In this document: piece by piece, positions 24,963 to 31,986 of the stretch
Position numbering within the stretch: position 1 is the first letter of the stretch
Layout of the letters: every line of letters starts with the position of its first letter
Position numbers and translations under genes: made by a program
Notes under the pieces: generated by a model
What the model saw: only the letters and a program-made list of their open reading frames with translations
The model's database searches: none
Told to the model about the DNA's origin: nothing
Assembly: GCF_004331345.1 (NCBI RefSeq)
Contig: NZ_SJJZ01000003.1
Location: 62,001-126,000 of the forward strand
Direction of reading: 5' to 3'
Origin: Kribbella soli
GTDB lineage: Bacteria; Actinomycetota; Actinomycetes; Propionibacteriales; Kribbellaceae
DNA length: 64,000 nt

Positions 24963-25901
24963 GAGCCGCGGATCTCGCACCGGCAGCGTCGCCACCTCCG
25001 CGCACAGGTCGTCGTACTGCTCCCGGCTGAGCTGCTCCGACAGCACCACGTCGACGCGACCTCCCTTCCGCCCCCACGCACCGACGATCCGCCCGTCGAT
25101 CAGCAGCCCGTTCGGATGGAAGGAATCGGCCGCCGCCGTCAGGGCCCGCAGACCAGGCGCGATGAACCGGCCGTCGCGGTCGCGACCGAACAACCGCAGG
25201 TCCGGTGCCGCCAGCAACCGCACCCCACGCGGCGCCTCCGCCGACCACAAACGGTCCGCGTCGTCTCGAAGTACCCAGCCGGGTACGCCGTCGAAGTCGA
25301 TCTCGACCAGCTCGCCGGCCAACTGGTCCCACACCGCCCGCGCATCGGCCGGCGACAGCCCGGACCACCACGCGAACACCTTCGGCGTCGTGGGCCCAAA
25401 GCAATGAACGTGCCGCCGACACAACTCCAGCCGCGCGGCGACCACGTCGATCTCCGGTCGCGGCACCTCACGCACCCACAACGACGTCGTGTCCCACCGC
25501 ACCGCGACCCGCCCACTCGCACACGCCTCACGCAGCCCGTCAATCCCGGCCCCGCGCCGTCGCTCCTGCCCGTCGAGCGTCTCGCACACCTGCTCCGCGA
25601 GTACGTCGATCCGCCGCGAATCCAATGGCATCCGGCCCAGCGTGAACACGCCGAAGTCCCGCGCCGGCAACACGTACACGGCCGCCCGCGGACTGTACGT
25701 CTGGATCAGCGACGGGTGCTCCCAGTCGCCCGGCGTACACCCCGCCATCCGCGCGTGCAGTCCGAGCAACGCGTCCCGCGGCGCAGTGTCCTGCAACCCG
25801 ACGTACGCCGCCCTCTCGTGCGAGCCCGGCGGCAGGCGGTCCACCAGGTTGTTGGCCCGCAGCCGGTAGGCGATGGCCTGCTCCCGCGTAACAATCCGCA
25901 T
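24951..25901 (-). CDS. winged-helix DNA-binding domain protein (HTH_42 / AlkZ-related)
   Basis: 316 aa. Begins MRIVTREQAIAYRLRANNL and contains YVGLQDTAPRDALLGLHAR, a motif region seen in the HTH_42 family that includes the AlkZ/YcaQ DNA glycosylases, then three winged-helix-like modules ending FGRDRDGRFIAPG and RIVGAWGRKGGRVDVVL. Glycosylase activity is possible but many members are uncharacterised. The catalytic glutamine could be the Q of GLQDT. Start ATG 25901 with TACGGT 7 nt upstream; the open frame beyond it is antisense to the next gene. Confidence 0.75.
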   Translation of the reverse strand: MRIVTREQAIAYRLRANNLVDRLPPGSHERAAYVGLQDTAPRDALLGLHARMAGCTPGDWEHPSLIQTYSPRAAVYVLPARDFGVFTLGRMPLDSRRIDVLAEQVCETLDGQERRRGAGIDGLREACASGRVAVRWDTTSLWVREVPRPEIDVVAARLELCRRHVHCFGPTTPKVFAWWSGLSPADARAVWDQLAGELVEIDFDGVPGWVLRDDADRLWSAEAPRGVRLLAAPDLRLFGRDRDGRFIAPGLRALTAAADSFHPNGLLIDGRIVGAWGRKGGRVDVVLSEQLSREQYDDLCAEVATLPVRDPRLSVR

Positions 25902-25908
25902 AGCCCCG

Positions 25909-25914
25909 ACCGTA
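25909..25914 (-). promoter_or_regulatory. -10 box TACGGT, leaderless promoter
   Basis: TACGGT on the minus strand with 7 nt to ATG 25901 of the winged-helix gene. Confidence 0.45.
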
Positions 25915-25961
25915 GACAGAAAACACGCCACCGCCTGACTTGATTTCGAGGAGCACCCCGC

Positions 25962-26834
25962 ATGTTGAAGACAGTCCGACTCGATCTGGTGGCGCTCGAT
26001 CCGGACCGGGATCTCGGCGCGTTGCACGCGATGTTCTCGGATCCGGAGTGGGCGCGCGGCGGATACATGACGCCGACCGCGTCCGTTGACGAGTCGCGGG
26101 AGCGGTTGGTGCAGGAGTTCGGGGACAACGGTGGGTGGACCTGGGTACTGCGGGTGCGGCCGGACGTGGACGCGGCGGGAGTGATCGGCGTGTTCTCGGA
26201 TCAGGGCAGCTCGATCCGCGGCATCAGCTGGTACCTGACGCGCGAGCACTGGGGCGCGGGGCTGATGAGCGAGGCTGCGCGTGCCGTGATCGACCACCTC
26301 CTGCAGCAGCCGTCGATCACCGGGATCGAGGCGTGGATCGACTCGCGCAACGTACGGTCGATCGCGGTCGCGCGGCACGCCGGTCTGGACCTGGTCGGCC
26401 GGTTGCCGCGGACGCACTACGGCGAGATCGCACAGTCGGTCGTGATGGGCCGCGCCGCCGACACGCGGGATCCGGTGACGCTCGGCATTTCGCCAGTACT
26501 GCACGTCAACGACGTGGCCGGCACCGTGCGACTCCTGTGCGACCTCCTCGGACTCCATATCCGCTTCCAGTTCGACGACTTCGTCCAGCTCGGACTCACC
26601 GAGTGGAACGGTCAGAGCGGCCTCGAAGTACGGCGTGCGACGGGCGACATCTCCCCCGCCACGATCACCTTCGAGGTCGGCGTACTGGTGGATCCGCTGT
26701 ACGACGCCGCTCATGCCGCGGGCCTCGTCGACTCCACACCGCCACAGGACACCCCTTGGTACCGCCGTACCTTCACGCTCGCCCTGCCCGAGGGACACCG
26801 GCTGACGATCTCGGGGCCTGTTCGACCTACGTAA
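25962..26834 (+). CDS. GNAT acetyltransferase fused to a glyoxalase-like domain
   Basis: 290 aa two-domain protein. Residues 1-165: RimJ/RimL-type acetyltransferase (TVRLDLVALDPDRDLGALHA; HWGAGLMSEAARAVIDHLL as acetyl-CoA site; DSRNVRSIAVARHAGLDLVG). Residues 170-290: glyoxalase/bleomycin-resistance fold (ISPVLHVNDVAGTVRLLCDLLG; GDISPATITFEVG; PEGHRLTISGP). The reading frame is continuous. The pairing suggests a detoxification or antibiotic-modifying role, but the substrate is unknown. SD GAGGAGC precedes the ATG. The stop codon lies in an inverted-repeat arm. Confidence 0.85.
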   Translation: MLKTVRLDLVALDPDRDLGALHAMFSDPEWARGGYMTPTASVDESRERLVQEFGDNGGWTWVLRVRPDVDAAGVIGVFSDQGSSIRGISWYLTREHWGAGLMSEAARAVIDHLLQQPSITGIEAWIDSRNVRSIAVARHAGLDLVGRLPRTHYGEIAQSVVMGRAADTRDPVTLGISPVLHVNDVAGTVRLLCDLLGLHIRFQFDDFVQLGLTEWNGQSGLEVRRATGDISPATITFEVGVLVDPLYDAAHAAGLVDSTPPQDTPWYRRTFTLALPEGHRLTISGPVRPT

Positions 26835-26921
26835 CAACAGGAGGTAGTGCCGTTCCGCATGGCCTCGCGCGGCGGGTTGAGCGTGGCTTGGCGGTCGTTG
26901 GGCGCATACCTCCTGTCGTTA
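26832..26921. repeat. inverted repeat containing both stop codons of convergent genes
   Basis: Arms TAACAACAGGAGGTA (26832-26846) and TACCTCCTGTCGTTA (26907-26921) match 14 of 15, with a 60-nt loop. The outer TAA of each arm is the stop codon of the flanking gene on that strand. Probably a shared bidirectional terminator or an inserted palindrome. Confidence 0.65.
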
Positions 26922-27392
26922 GCGCTCTTCGCGGAGGGGGAAGGCCCGGATGATGACGGCGGTGGGGGTACCGGAGGTTGGTTCGGTGGTGGTGAAGTCG
27001 CGGAGGACGCGGTGCAGGCGGGCGCGGAGTTCGGCGAGTTCGCCGTCCGCGAGGGTGACGACCTCGCTGAACGCGAAATCCTCGTCGTCGGAGGTCTTCG
27101 CGGCCAGCCAGCTCGCGTACGCGGTGTCCTCGAGTTCGCGGTTGAGCGTCGACTGCTCGGTCCGCACCCGGCGCCACGGCTTCACCCGGCCCGCCGCGCC
27201 CGGCTCCGGCTCGATCACCCCGAGCGCCTCGAGCCGGCGCAGGTGGAACGAGCATGAGCCGGTGCTCTCCCCCAACTCACGGGCGGCGATCGTCGAGGTC
27301 GTCGTACCGTCGCGGTCGATCAGCGTCAGGAGCGCCTCACGCAGCGGGTGCGCGCGCACGACATCACGACGGTTCGGCGTGCTGCTCTCCAT
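26919..27392 (-). CDS. ArsR-like winged-helix transcriptional regulator
   Basis: 157 aa. Helix-turn-helix at residues 15-75 (HPLREALLTLIDRDGTTTSTIAARELGESTGSCSFHLRRLEALG), the HTH_20/ArsR layout, followed by a helical C-terminus with no metal-binding Cys pattern. Divergent from a second peptide deformylase, with an operator-like pair of CTTTGCAAAG repeats between them, so it likely represses that gene and itself. Start ATG 27392 lies 7 nt after a TAGGAT box. Inducer unknown. Confidence 0.8.
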   Translation of the reverse strand: MESSTPNRRDVVRAHPLREALLTLIDRDGTTTSTIAARELGESTGSCSFHLRRLEALGVIEPEPGAAGRVKPWRRVRTEQSTLNRELEDTAYASWLAAKTSDDEDFAFSEVVTLADGELAELRARLHRVLRDFTTTEPTSGTPTAVIIRAFPLREER

Positions 27393-27399
27393 GGTGCGT

Positions 27400-27405
27400 A
27401 TCCTA
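27400..27405 (-). promoter_or_regulatory. -10 box TAGGAT, leaderless promoter of the ArsR-like gene
   Basis: TAGGAT on the minus strand with exactly 7 nt to ATG 27392. Confidence 0.5.
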
Positions 27406-27412
27406 TCCTCGC

Positions 27413-27438
27413 CTTTGCAAAGCTCCGACTTTGCATAG
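27413..27438. promoter_or_regulatory. double operator between ArsR-like gene and deformylase 2
   Basis: CTTTGCAAAG (perfect palindrome, 27413-27422) and CTTTGCATAG (27429-27438) are spaced 16 nt centre to centre and sit between the two divergent -10 boxes. A third CTTTG half-site occurs at 27445. Likely the binding site of the adjacent ArsR-like regulator. Confidence 0.6.
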
Positions 27439-27450
27439 TACGGTCTTTGT

Positions 27451-28080
27451 ATGCCGACGTACATCCTGGGCCGCCCCAGCCGTCGCCTGCCGGAACTGAC
27501 GGACGAGGTACGACGCGGCGCACCGTTGCGTATCACGGAGTACGGCGAGGAGATCCTGCACCGCCCGTGCCGACCGGTGACCGAGTACGGCGCCGCGCGC
27601 TGGGGCGGTCTGATCGACGACATGTTCACGACGATGTGGATCGCCGAGGGATGCGGGCTGGCGGCGAACCAGGTGGATGTCGACGCGCAGCTCTTCGTCT
27701 ACGACCTCACCGACGAGTACGGCGACCGCCACGTCGGGCACGCGTTCAACCCGCGGATCGAGACCGCCCCAGCCCTGGTCGGCACCCAGCCCGGCACCGA
27801 AGGCTGCCTGTCCGTCCCCGGCGCCAACGCCCCGCTGGACCGCCCCGCCCGCGCCACCCTGCATGCGTACGACGTCAACGGCCACCCGTTCACGCTCGAA
27901 TCCACCGGCTACTTCGCCCGCTGCCTGGTCCACGAAACCCAACACCTCGGCGGCACCGTCTACCTCGACCACCTCTCCCCCACCACTCGCGCTCAGACCC
28001 TGGCCCGGTCAACCGACCAACGCCCGTCGGTCCTCGCCCATCGCACCAGCCGCCAGAATCAACTCGCCGCAGTCCACTGA
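27451..28080 (+). CDS. def: Peptide deformylase (copy 2)
   Basis: 209 aa. Retains all catalytic motifs: GCGLAANQV, EGCLSVPG and HETQH. It differs from copy 1 in an N-terminal extension (LGRPSRRLPELTDEVRRG) and a basic C-terminal tail. Divergently paired with an ArsR-like regulator across an operator. Extra, regulated deformylases can give resistance to deformylase inhibitors such as actinonin; that role here is inference. ATG 27451 comes 6 nt after TACGGT, suggesting a leaderless mRNA. Confidence 0.92.
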   Translation: MPTYILGRPSRRLPELTDEVRRGAPLRITEYGEEILHRPCRPVTEYGAARWGGLIDDMFTTMWIAEGCGLAANQVDVDAQLFVYDLTDEYGDRHVGHAFNPRIETAPALVGTQPGTEGCLSVPGANAPLDRPARATLHAYDVNGHPFTLESTGYFARCLVHETQHLGGTVYLDHLSPTTRAQTLARSTDQRPSVLAHRTSRQNQLAAVH

Positions 28081-28086
28081 ACGCGT

Positions 28087-28092
28087 TAGCGT
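28087..28092 (+). promoter_or_regulatory. -10 box TAGCGT, leaderless promoter
   Basis: TAGCGT with exactly 7 nt to GTG 28100, the methyltransferase start. Confidence 0.5.
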
Positions 28093-28099
28093 CCGTGAC

Positions 28100-28723
28100 G
28101 TGAAGGACCCGAAGCAGCTCGTACGACGCGGATACGACGTACTCTCACGCCGCTACGACGACGCCACCGACGCCGACTCGAAGTACCAGTCCTGGATCGA
28201 CGAGCTGATCGCACGACTCGGGACCACCAGCCGGGTGCTCGATGTGGGCTGCGGCAGCGGCGTACCCGTGGCGCGTGCGCTCACCGCCGCCGGGCACCAC
28301 GTGGTCGGCGTGGACATCAGCGAGGTCCAGATCAGTCGCGCACGCGAACTCGTACCGCAGGCCGAATTCATCAACGCCGACGCGATGTCGCTCGACTTCG
28401 CACCCGAATCCTTCGACGCCGTCGTCTCGCTCTACGCACTGATCCACTTGCCGCTCGACGAGCAGCAGGAGCTGCTCGCGCGGATTGCCACGTGGCTCCG
28501 GCCCGGCGGATGCTTCCTCTGTACGACGGGCCACACCGCCTGGACCGGCACCGACGACAACTGGCTGGACGGCGGCGCCCCCATGTGGTGGAGCCACACC
28601 GACACGGCGACGTACCGAAGCTGGCTGGCCGACGCCGGTCTCGTCGTAGACACCGAGTCCTTCGTCCCCGAAGGGTCGGGTGGGCACACCCTCTTCTGGA
28701 CCCACCGGCTTTCCGGAACGTAA
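28100..28723 (+). CDS. class I SAM-dependent methyltransferase
   Basis: 207 aa. SAM site VLDVGCGSGVPVARAL, then VVGVDISEVQISRAREL, FINADAMSLDFAPESFDAVVSLYALIHL, and LRPGGCFLCTT. It belongs to the small Methyltransf_25-type family; substrate unknown. GTG 28100 is supported by the TAGCGT box 7 nt upstream. It follows deformylase 2 by 19 nt but has its own promoter. Confidence 0.88.
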   Translation: MKDPKQLVRRGYDVLSRRYDDATDADSKYQSWIDELIARLGTTSRVLDVGCGSGVPVARALTAAGHHVVGVDISEVQISRARELVPQAEFINADAMSLDFAPESFDAVVSLYALIHLPLDEQQELLARIATWLRPGGCFLCTTGHTAWTGTDDNWLDGGAPMWWSHTDTATYRSWLADAGLVVDTESFVPEGSGGHTLFWTHRLSGT

Positions 28724-28748
28724 CCGCGACCAGCTCCGGGGCGAGAGT

Positions 28749-29477
28749 TCAGGCGGTTGTCAGTGCTGCCAGGGAGCGGTCCATCGCGGCGTTGAACTCT
28801 TCGGGTGACAGCGACAGCCGGGATTTGACGTCCCTGCTCCACTGGTCGGCGAGGACCTCGGCGGAGCCCGCCTCGACACCGTCGAGCGCAGCGTCGGCCA
28901 GGTCCGACGGCGCGATCTTGTCCACGGGCCAGCCGGCTGCCATGTCGGTGTCCGCCAGGCCCAGGTGGACGCCCGTCACGATGGTGCCCCGCTCTGCGAG
29001 CTCCAAGCGGACGCTGTTGGTCATGGCCCACGAGGCGCCTTTGCTCAGATGGTAGGCGTGGCCACCGCCGGTCCCGAACCACGACATCGCGGAGAGGACG
29101 TTCACGATCGCACCCCCGCCGTTCCTGGCGAGGGCCGGCGCGAACTCCCGGATCAGCCCCAGAGGGCCGAGCATGTTGGTCTCCAACTCGAGCCGGATCG
29201 CGTCCAAGGAACCGGTCACGAGGTCGGTCCCCGTCTGGATGCCCGCGTTGTTGACAAGCAGCGAGACGTCGGGGGCCGCCGCGGCCGCTGCCTGCACGGA
29301 CACGGGGTCGGTGACGTCGAGGGCCAGTACCTCCACGCCGGGCAGGTCCACGCTCTCGGGACGGCGAGCCGTGGCGTAGACCTTGCGCGCGCCCCGATCG
29401 AGGAGACGCTGGGCGAAGGCGCGACCCAGGCCGCGGTTGGCCCCGGTGACAAGGGCAACTGAGTTGTTGATGTCCAT
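28749..29477 (-). CDS. SDR-family NAD(P)-dependent oxidoreductase
   Basis: 242 aa short-chain dehydrogenase. Cofactor site VTGANRGLGRAFA, LVNNAGIQ, serine in NVLSAMSW and the YHLSK catalytic pair are intact. Substrate unknown. Divergent from a MerR regulator whose probable operator lies in the promoter spacer of this gene, so expression is likely inducible. Start ATG 29477 stands 7 nt after TAGCGT; an upstream in-frame start would run into the operator. Confidence 0.9.
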   Translation of the reverse strand: MDINNSVALVTGANRGLGRAFAQRLLDRGARKVYATARRPESVDLPGVEVLALDVTDPVSVQAAAAAAPDVSLLVNNAGIQTGTDLVTGSLDAIRLELETNMLGPLGLIREFAPALARNGGGAIVNVLSAMSWFGTGGGHAYHLSKGASWAMTNSVRLELAERGTIVTGVHLGLADTDMAAGWPVDKIAPSDLADAALDGVEAGSAEVLADQWSRDVKSRLSLSPEEFNAAMDRSLAALTTA

Positions 29478-29484
29478 GTCCGGT

Positions 29485-29516
29485 ACGCTAAAACCTGACG
29501 CTGACGTCAGGGGCAA
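29485..29516 (-). promoter_or_regulatory. MerR-type promoter of the SDR gene with operator
   Basis: Minus strand: TTGCCC (29516-29511), 20-bp spacer, TAGCGT (29490-29485), then 7 nt to the ATG. The spacer carries CCTGACG-CTGA-CGTCAGG (29494-29511), a near-perfect palindrome. Long spacers with an internal palindrome are the hallmark of MerR-regulated promoters. Confidence 0.6.
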
Positions 29517-29553
29517 GTGTCAGCCGTTCGGACCCGGTGTGAAAGGAGTCACC

Positions 29554-29931
29554 ATGACCGTCACGGAGACGTCGGCCGAGCGGGTGCTCCGCATCGGCGA
29601 GGTGGCACGGGGCGCCGGCGTCTCGGTACGCGCCGTGCGCTACTACGAGCAGCAGGGGCTGCTCACAGCGGAGCGCAGCCCGTCGGGCCAGCGCCTCTAC
29701 CGGCAGGACGCCGTGACTCTGGTGCGCTTCTTCCAGCAGATGTATGCCGCCGGCCTGACCAGCCAGAGGATCGCGGAGCTCCTGCCCTGCTGGGACTCCG
29801 GGCACACCGACGCCGAGCAGCGAGCCATGCTGCGCGCCGAGCGCGACCGCATCCAGGCCAAGGTCGACGACCTGCAGGCCGCCCTGGACCGCCTCGACGA
29901 GGTCATCGGGATCACGGACACGCACCCGTAG
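29554..29931 (+). CDS. MerR-family transcriptional regulator
   Basis: 125 aa. Standard MerR N-terminal winged helix: RIGEVARGAGVSVRAVRYYEQQGLL, then RLYRQDAVTLVRFFQQMYAAGLTSQRIAELLP and a coiled-coil dimer helix (AERDRIQAKVDDLQAALDRLDEV). Only one Cys (LLPCWDSGH), so not a typical metal sensor. Divergent from the SDR gene with an operator between. ATG 29554 is preceded by AAAGGAG. Confidence 0.9.
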   Translation: MTVTETSAERVLRIGEVARGAGVSVRAVRYYEQQGLLTAERSPSGQRLYRQDAVTLVRFFQQMYAAGLTSQRIAELLPCWDSGHTDAEQRAMLRAERDRIQAKVDDLQAALDRLDEVIGITDTHP

Positions 29932-29946
29932 TGCCCGCCGGCCTCT

Positions 29947-30297
29947 TTAGCGGGGTGCGGTGGTTTCTTGGCGTAGCGCTTGGAGTACGTCGAGTTCGCG
30001 GTCGATCTCGCGGCGCTTGGCCTCGAGGCGCTGAACCTCCTGGGCCAGGAGCATCTCCAGCACTCCGGTGCGCTCTTCGGGTGGCGCGTCGAGGCACGGC
30101 AAGAGCTCACCGATGACGGCACTGCCCAGCCCGGCCGCGAACAGATGCTGGATCATCACAACCCGCTCGACCATCGACTCGTCGAAGTCCCGCCATCCGC
30201 CCGAGGTACGACTCGAGCGGATCAGGCCCTGCTCCTCGTAGTACCGCAACGAGCGTGTGCTCACGCCGGTGGCCTCGGCGAGCTCTCCGATCCGCAT
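29947..30297 (-). CDS. MerR-family transcriptional regulator (second copy type)
   Basis: 116 aa. MRIGELAEATGVSTRSLRYYEEQGLI opens the winged helix; the dimer helix EVQRLEAKRREIDRELDVLQALR ends the protein. Similar in size to the MerR at 29554 and convergent with it, but divergent from a pair of SMR efflux genes, which it probably controls. The 73-nt gap has ACAC-CA-GTGT and repeated CCAGTGT elements. Start ATG 30297, 6 nt after AACACT. Confidence 0.88.
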   Translation of the reverse strand: MRIGELAEATGVSTRSLRYYEEQGLIRSSRTSGGWRDFDESMVERVVMIQHLFAAGLGSAVIGELLPCLDAPPEERTGVLEMLLAQEVQRLEAKRREIDRELDVLQALRQETTAPR

Positions 30298-30370
30298 GCA
30301 CCCAGTGTTGCACCTGACACCAGTGTGAAGTTCCACCCTGAGGAGGTCGCACCTCCCTGGAAGGAATCTC

Positions 30371-30691
30371 ATGCACTGGCTCTACCTCGCGATCGCCGTC
30401 GTGTTCGAGATCGCCGTGGCGATCTCCGCCGGCAAGGCGCAAGGCTTCAAGCACCGCGGCTGGACCGCCGCGACCCTCGTCACCGGCGGCCTCGGCACGT
30501 ACTTCCTCAGCCGCGCCCTCCTCACCTTCGACGTCGGCGTCGGGTACGCCCTGTGGACGTCACTCGCAGGAGTCGGCATCACCCTGCTCGGCGCGCTCCT
30601 CTTCGGCCAGCAACTCACGTGGCGGAAGGCCATCGGAATCGCCCTGGTCATCGGCGGCGTCGTCGGGCTCCAACTCTCGAGCGGATCGTGA
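30371..30691 (+). CDS. SMR-family efflux protein, subunit 1
   Basis: 106 aa, four membrane helices. The conserved membrane glutamate is in AIAVVFEIAVAISAGKAQGF; GVGYALWTSLAGVGITLLGALLFGQ and AIGIALVIGGVVGLQL complete the small-multidrug-resistance pattern. Paired SMR genes often form an antiparallel heterodimer exporting cationic drugs or guanidinium-type compounds. AGGAATCTC precedes the ATG. Next gene follows by 4 nt. Confidence 0.88.
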   Translation: MHWLYLAIAVVFEIAVAISAGKAQGFKHRGWTAATLVTGGLGTYFLSRALLTFDVGVGYALWTSLAGVGITLLGALLFGQQLTWRKAIGIALVIGGVVGLQLSSGS

Positions 30692-30695
30692 TCGC

Positions 30696-31055
30696 ATGAA
30701 CGCCAAGCCCCAGTCACCCCGCACCGCCTGGCTCACGCTGCTGCTCGCCGGCGCCTTCGAAGTCGGCTACGCGCTCTCGGTGGGTGGCAGCCACGCCTTC
30801 ACCGTCTGGCAGTGGTCCGTCGCGGCCGCCGTGTTCTTCCTGCTCACCCTCTGGGCCCTCAGCCAGGCCCTACGCACCATCGAGGTAAGCATCGGCTACG
30901 CCACCTGGGCAGGCCTAGGCTCCGCCGGCGCCGCTCTCCTAGGCCCGGTCTTCTTCGACGAATCCCTCACCCCCACCAAAGCCCTCTGGCTAGCAGTCAC
31001 CATCACCGGAGTCATCTGGCTAAAACTCGCCGACCGCCAACCCGACCCCACGTGA
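30696..31055 (+). CDS. SMR-family efflux protein, subunit 2
   Basis: 119 aa, four membrane helices with the key Glu in LLLAGAFEVGYALSVGG, and VSIGYATWAGLGSAGAALLGPVFFDE plus AVTITGVIWLKLAD. The N- and C-termini differ in charge from subunit 1, as in heterodimeric SMR pairs of dual topology. Codes directly after subunit 1; no promoter between. A hairpin terminator follows. Confidence 0.88.
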   Translation: MNAKPQSPRTAWLTLLLAGAFEVGYALSVGGSHAFTVWQWSVAAAVFFLLTLWALSQALRTIEVSIGYATWAGLGSAGAALLGPVFFDESLTPTKALWLAVTITGVIWLKLADRQPDPT

Positions 31056-31065
31056 CGCTCCAAGT

Positions 31066-31092
31066 GGCGGGGAGCCTGGTGGACTCCCCGCC
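31066..31092. terminator. bidirectional hairpin terminator
   Basis: GGCGGGGAG and CTCCCCGCC (9-bp perfect arms, 9-nt loop) between the convergent SMR operon and the sugar ABC operon. Confidence 0.65.
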
Positions 31093-31101
31093 GGTTCGGG
31101 G

Positions 31102-31986
31102 TCAGTCCTTGATGCCGGACTGGGTTACGCCCTGGATGAGGTAGCGCTGGAGGAAGGCGAAGATCAGGACCAGCGGGAGGATCGAGACCGCGACCGCCAT
31201 GAAGAGCTCGTGGATGTTGATGGTTTGGGCGGTGATGAAGGTCGACATCGCCACCTGGATGGTCCACGACGACGAGTCCTGGCCGATCACCAACGGCCAC
31301 AGGAACGAGTTCCAGTTGCCGATGAACGTGATCGCCGCGAGTGCCGCGAAGAACGGCAGGGAGTTCGGTACGACGATCCGCCAGAACACCCCGAAGTACC
31401 CCGCGCCGTCGACCCGCGCCGCCTCCTCCAGTTCCCGCGGAAATCCGAGGAAATACTGCCGGAAAAGGAATGCCGCGAACCCGCTGAACAACGTCGGAAT
31501 GATCAGGCCCCGCAGCGACGACACCCAGCCCAGCGACGACACCACGATGAACGAAGGGATGAACGTCACCGCGGCCGGGATCATCAGCGTCGCCACGATC
31601 GCGTAGAAGATCTTGTCCGCGTGCCGATAGGGAATGCGGGCCAGCCCGTACCCCGCCATCGATGCCAACAGCAACTGTCCCGCCGTACCCAGGATCGCGA
31701 CGACAGCGGAGTTGAACAGCGCCCGCGCCATCGGCACCGTGGTGTCGTTGAACAGCTCAGTGATGTTGCTCCACTGCAGGTGCGACGGGAACAGCGTCCA
31801 GTCGGGTGCCGTGATGTCCTGTTCGGTGGACAACGCGTTGCGCAGGATCAGGTAGAACGGGACCAGGAACAGCACGACCGCGATGAGCAGCGCGATCCAG
31901 CGCAGCACCAGGCCGACCCGGCCCAGGGTGCTCCGGCTGAACCCGATCGGCTGCGGAGTTCCCGTCGTACGTTCGGAGACAGCCAT
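31102..31986 (-). CDS. carbohydrate ABC transporter permease (MalG type)
   Basis: 294 aa inner-membrane subunit of a sugar importer, six helices. The EAA loop, which docks the ATPase, reads ELEEAARVDGAGYFGVFWRIVVP. The C-terminus FLQRYLIQGVTQSGIKD is typical of MalG-like permeases. ATG 31986 overlaps the stop of the other permease. No ATPase gene is present, so a shared MsiK-like ATPase coded elsewhere is probable, as known in streptomycetes. Confidence 0.93.
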   Translation of the reverse strand: MAVSERTTGTPQPIGFSRSTLGRVGLVLRWIALLIAVVLFLVPFYLILRNALSTEQDITAPDWTLFPSHLQWSNITELFNDTTVPMARALFNSAVVAILGTAGQLLLASMAGYGLARIPYRHADKIFYAIVATLMIPAAVTFIPSFIVVSSLGWVSSLRGLIIPTLFSGFAAFLFRQYFLGFPRELEEAARVDGAGYFGVFWRIVVPNSLPFFAALAAITFIGNWNSFLWPLVIGQDSSSWTIQVAMSTFITAQTINIHELFMAVAVSILPLVLIFAFLQRYLIQGVTQSGIKD

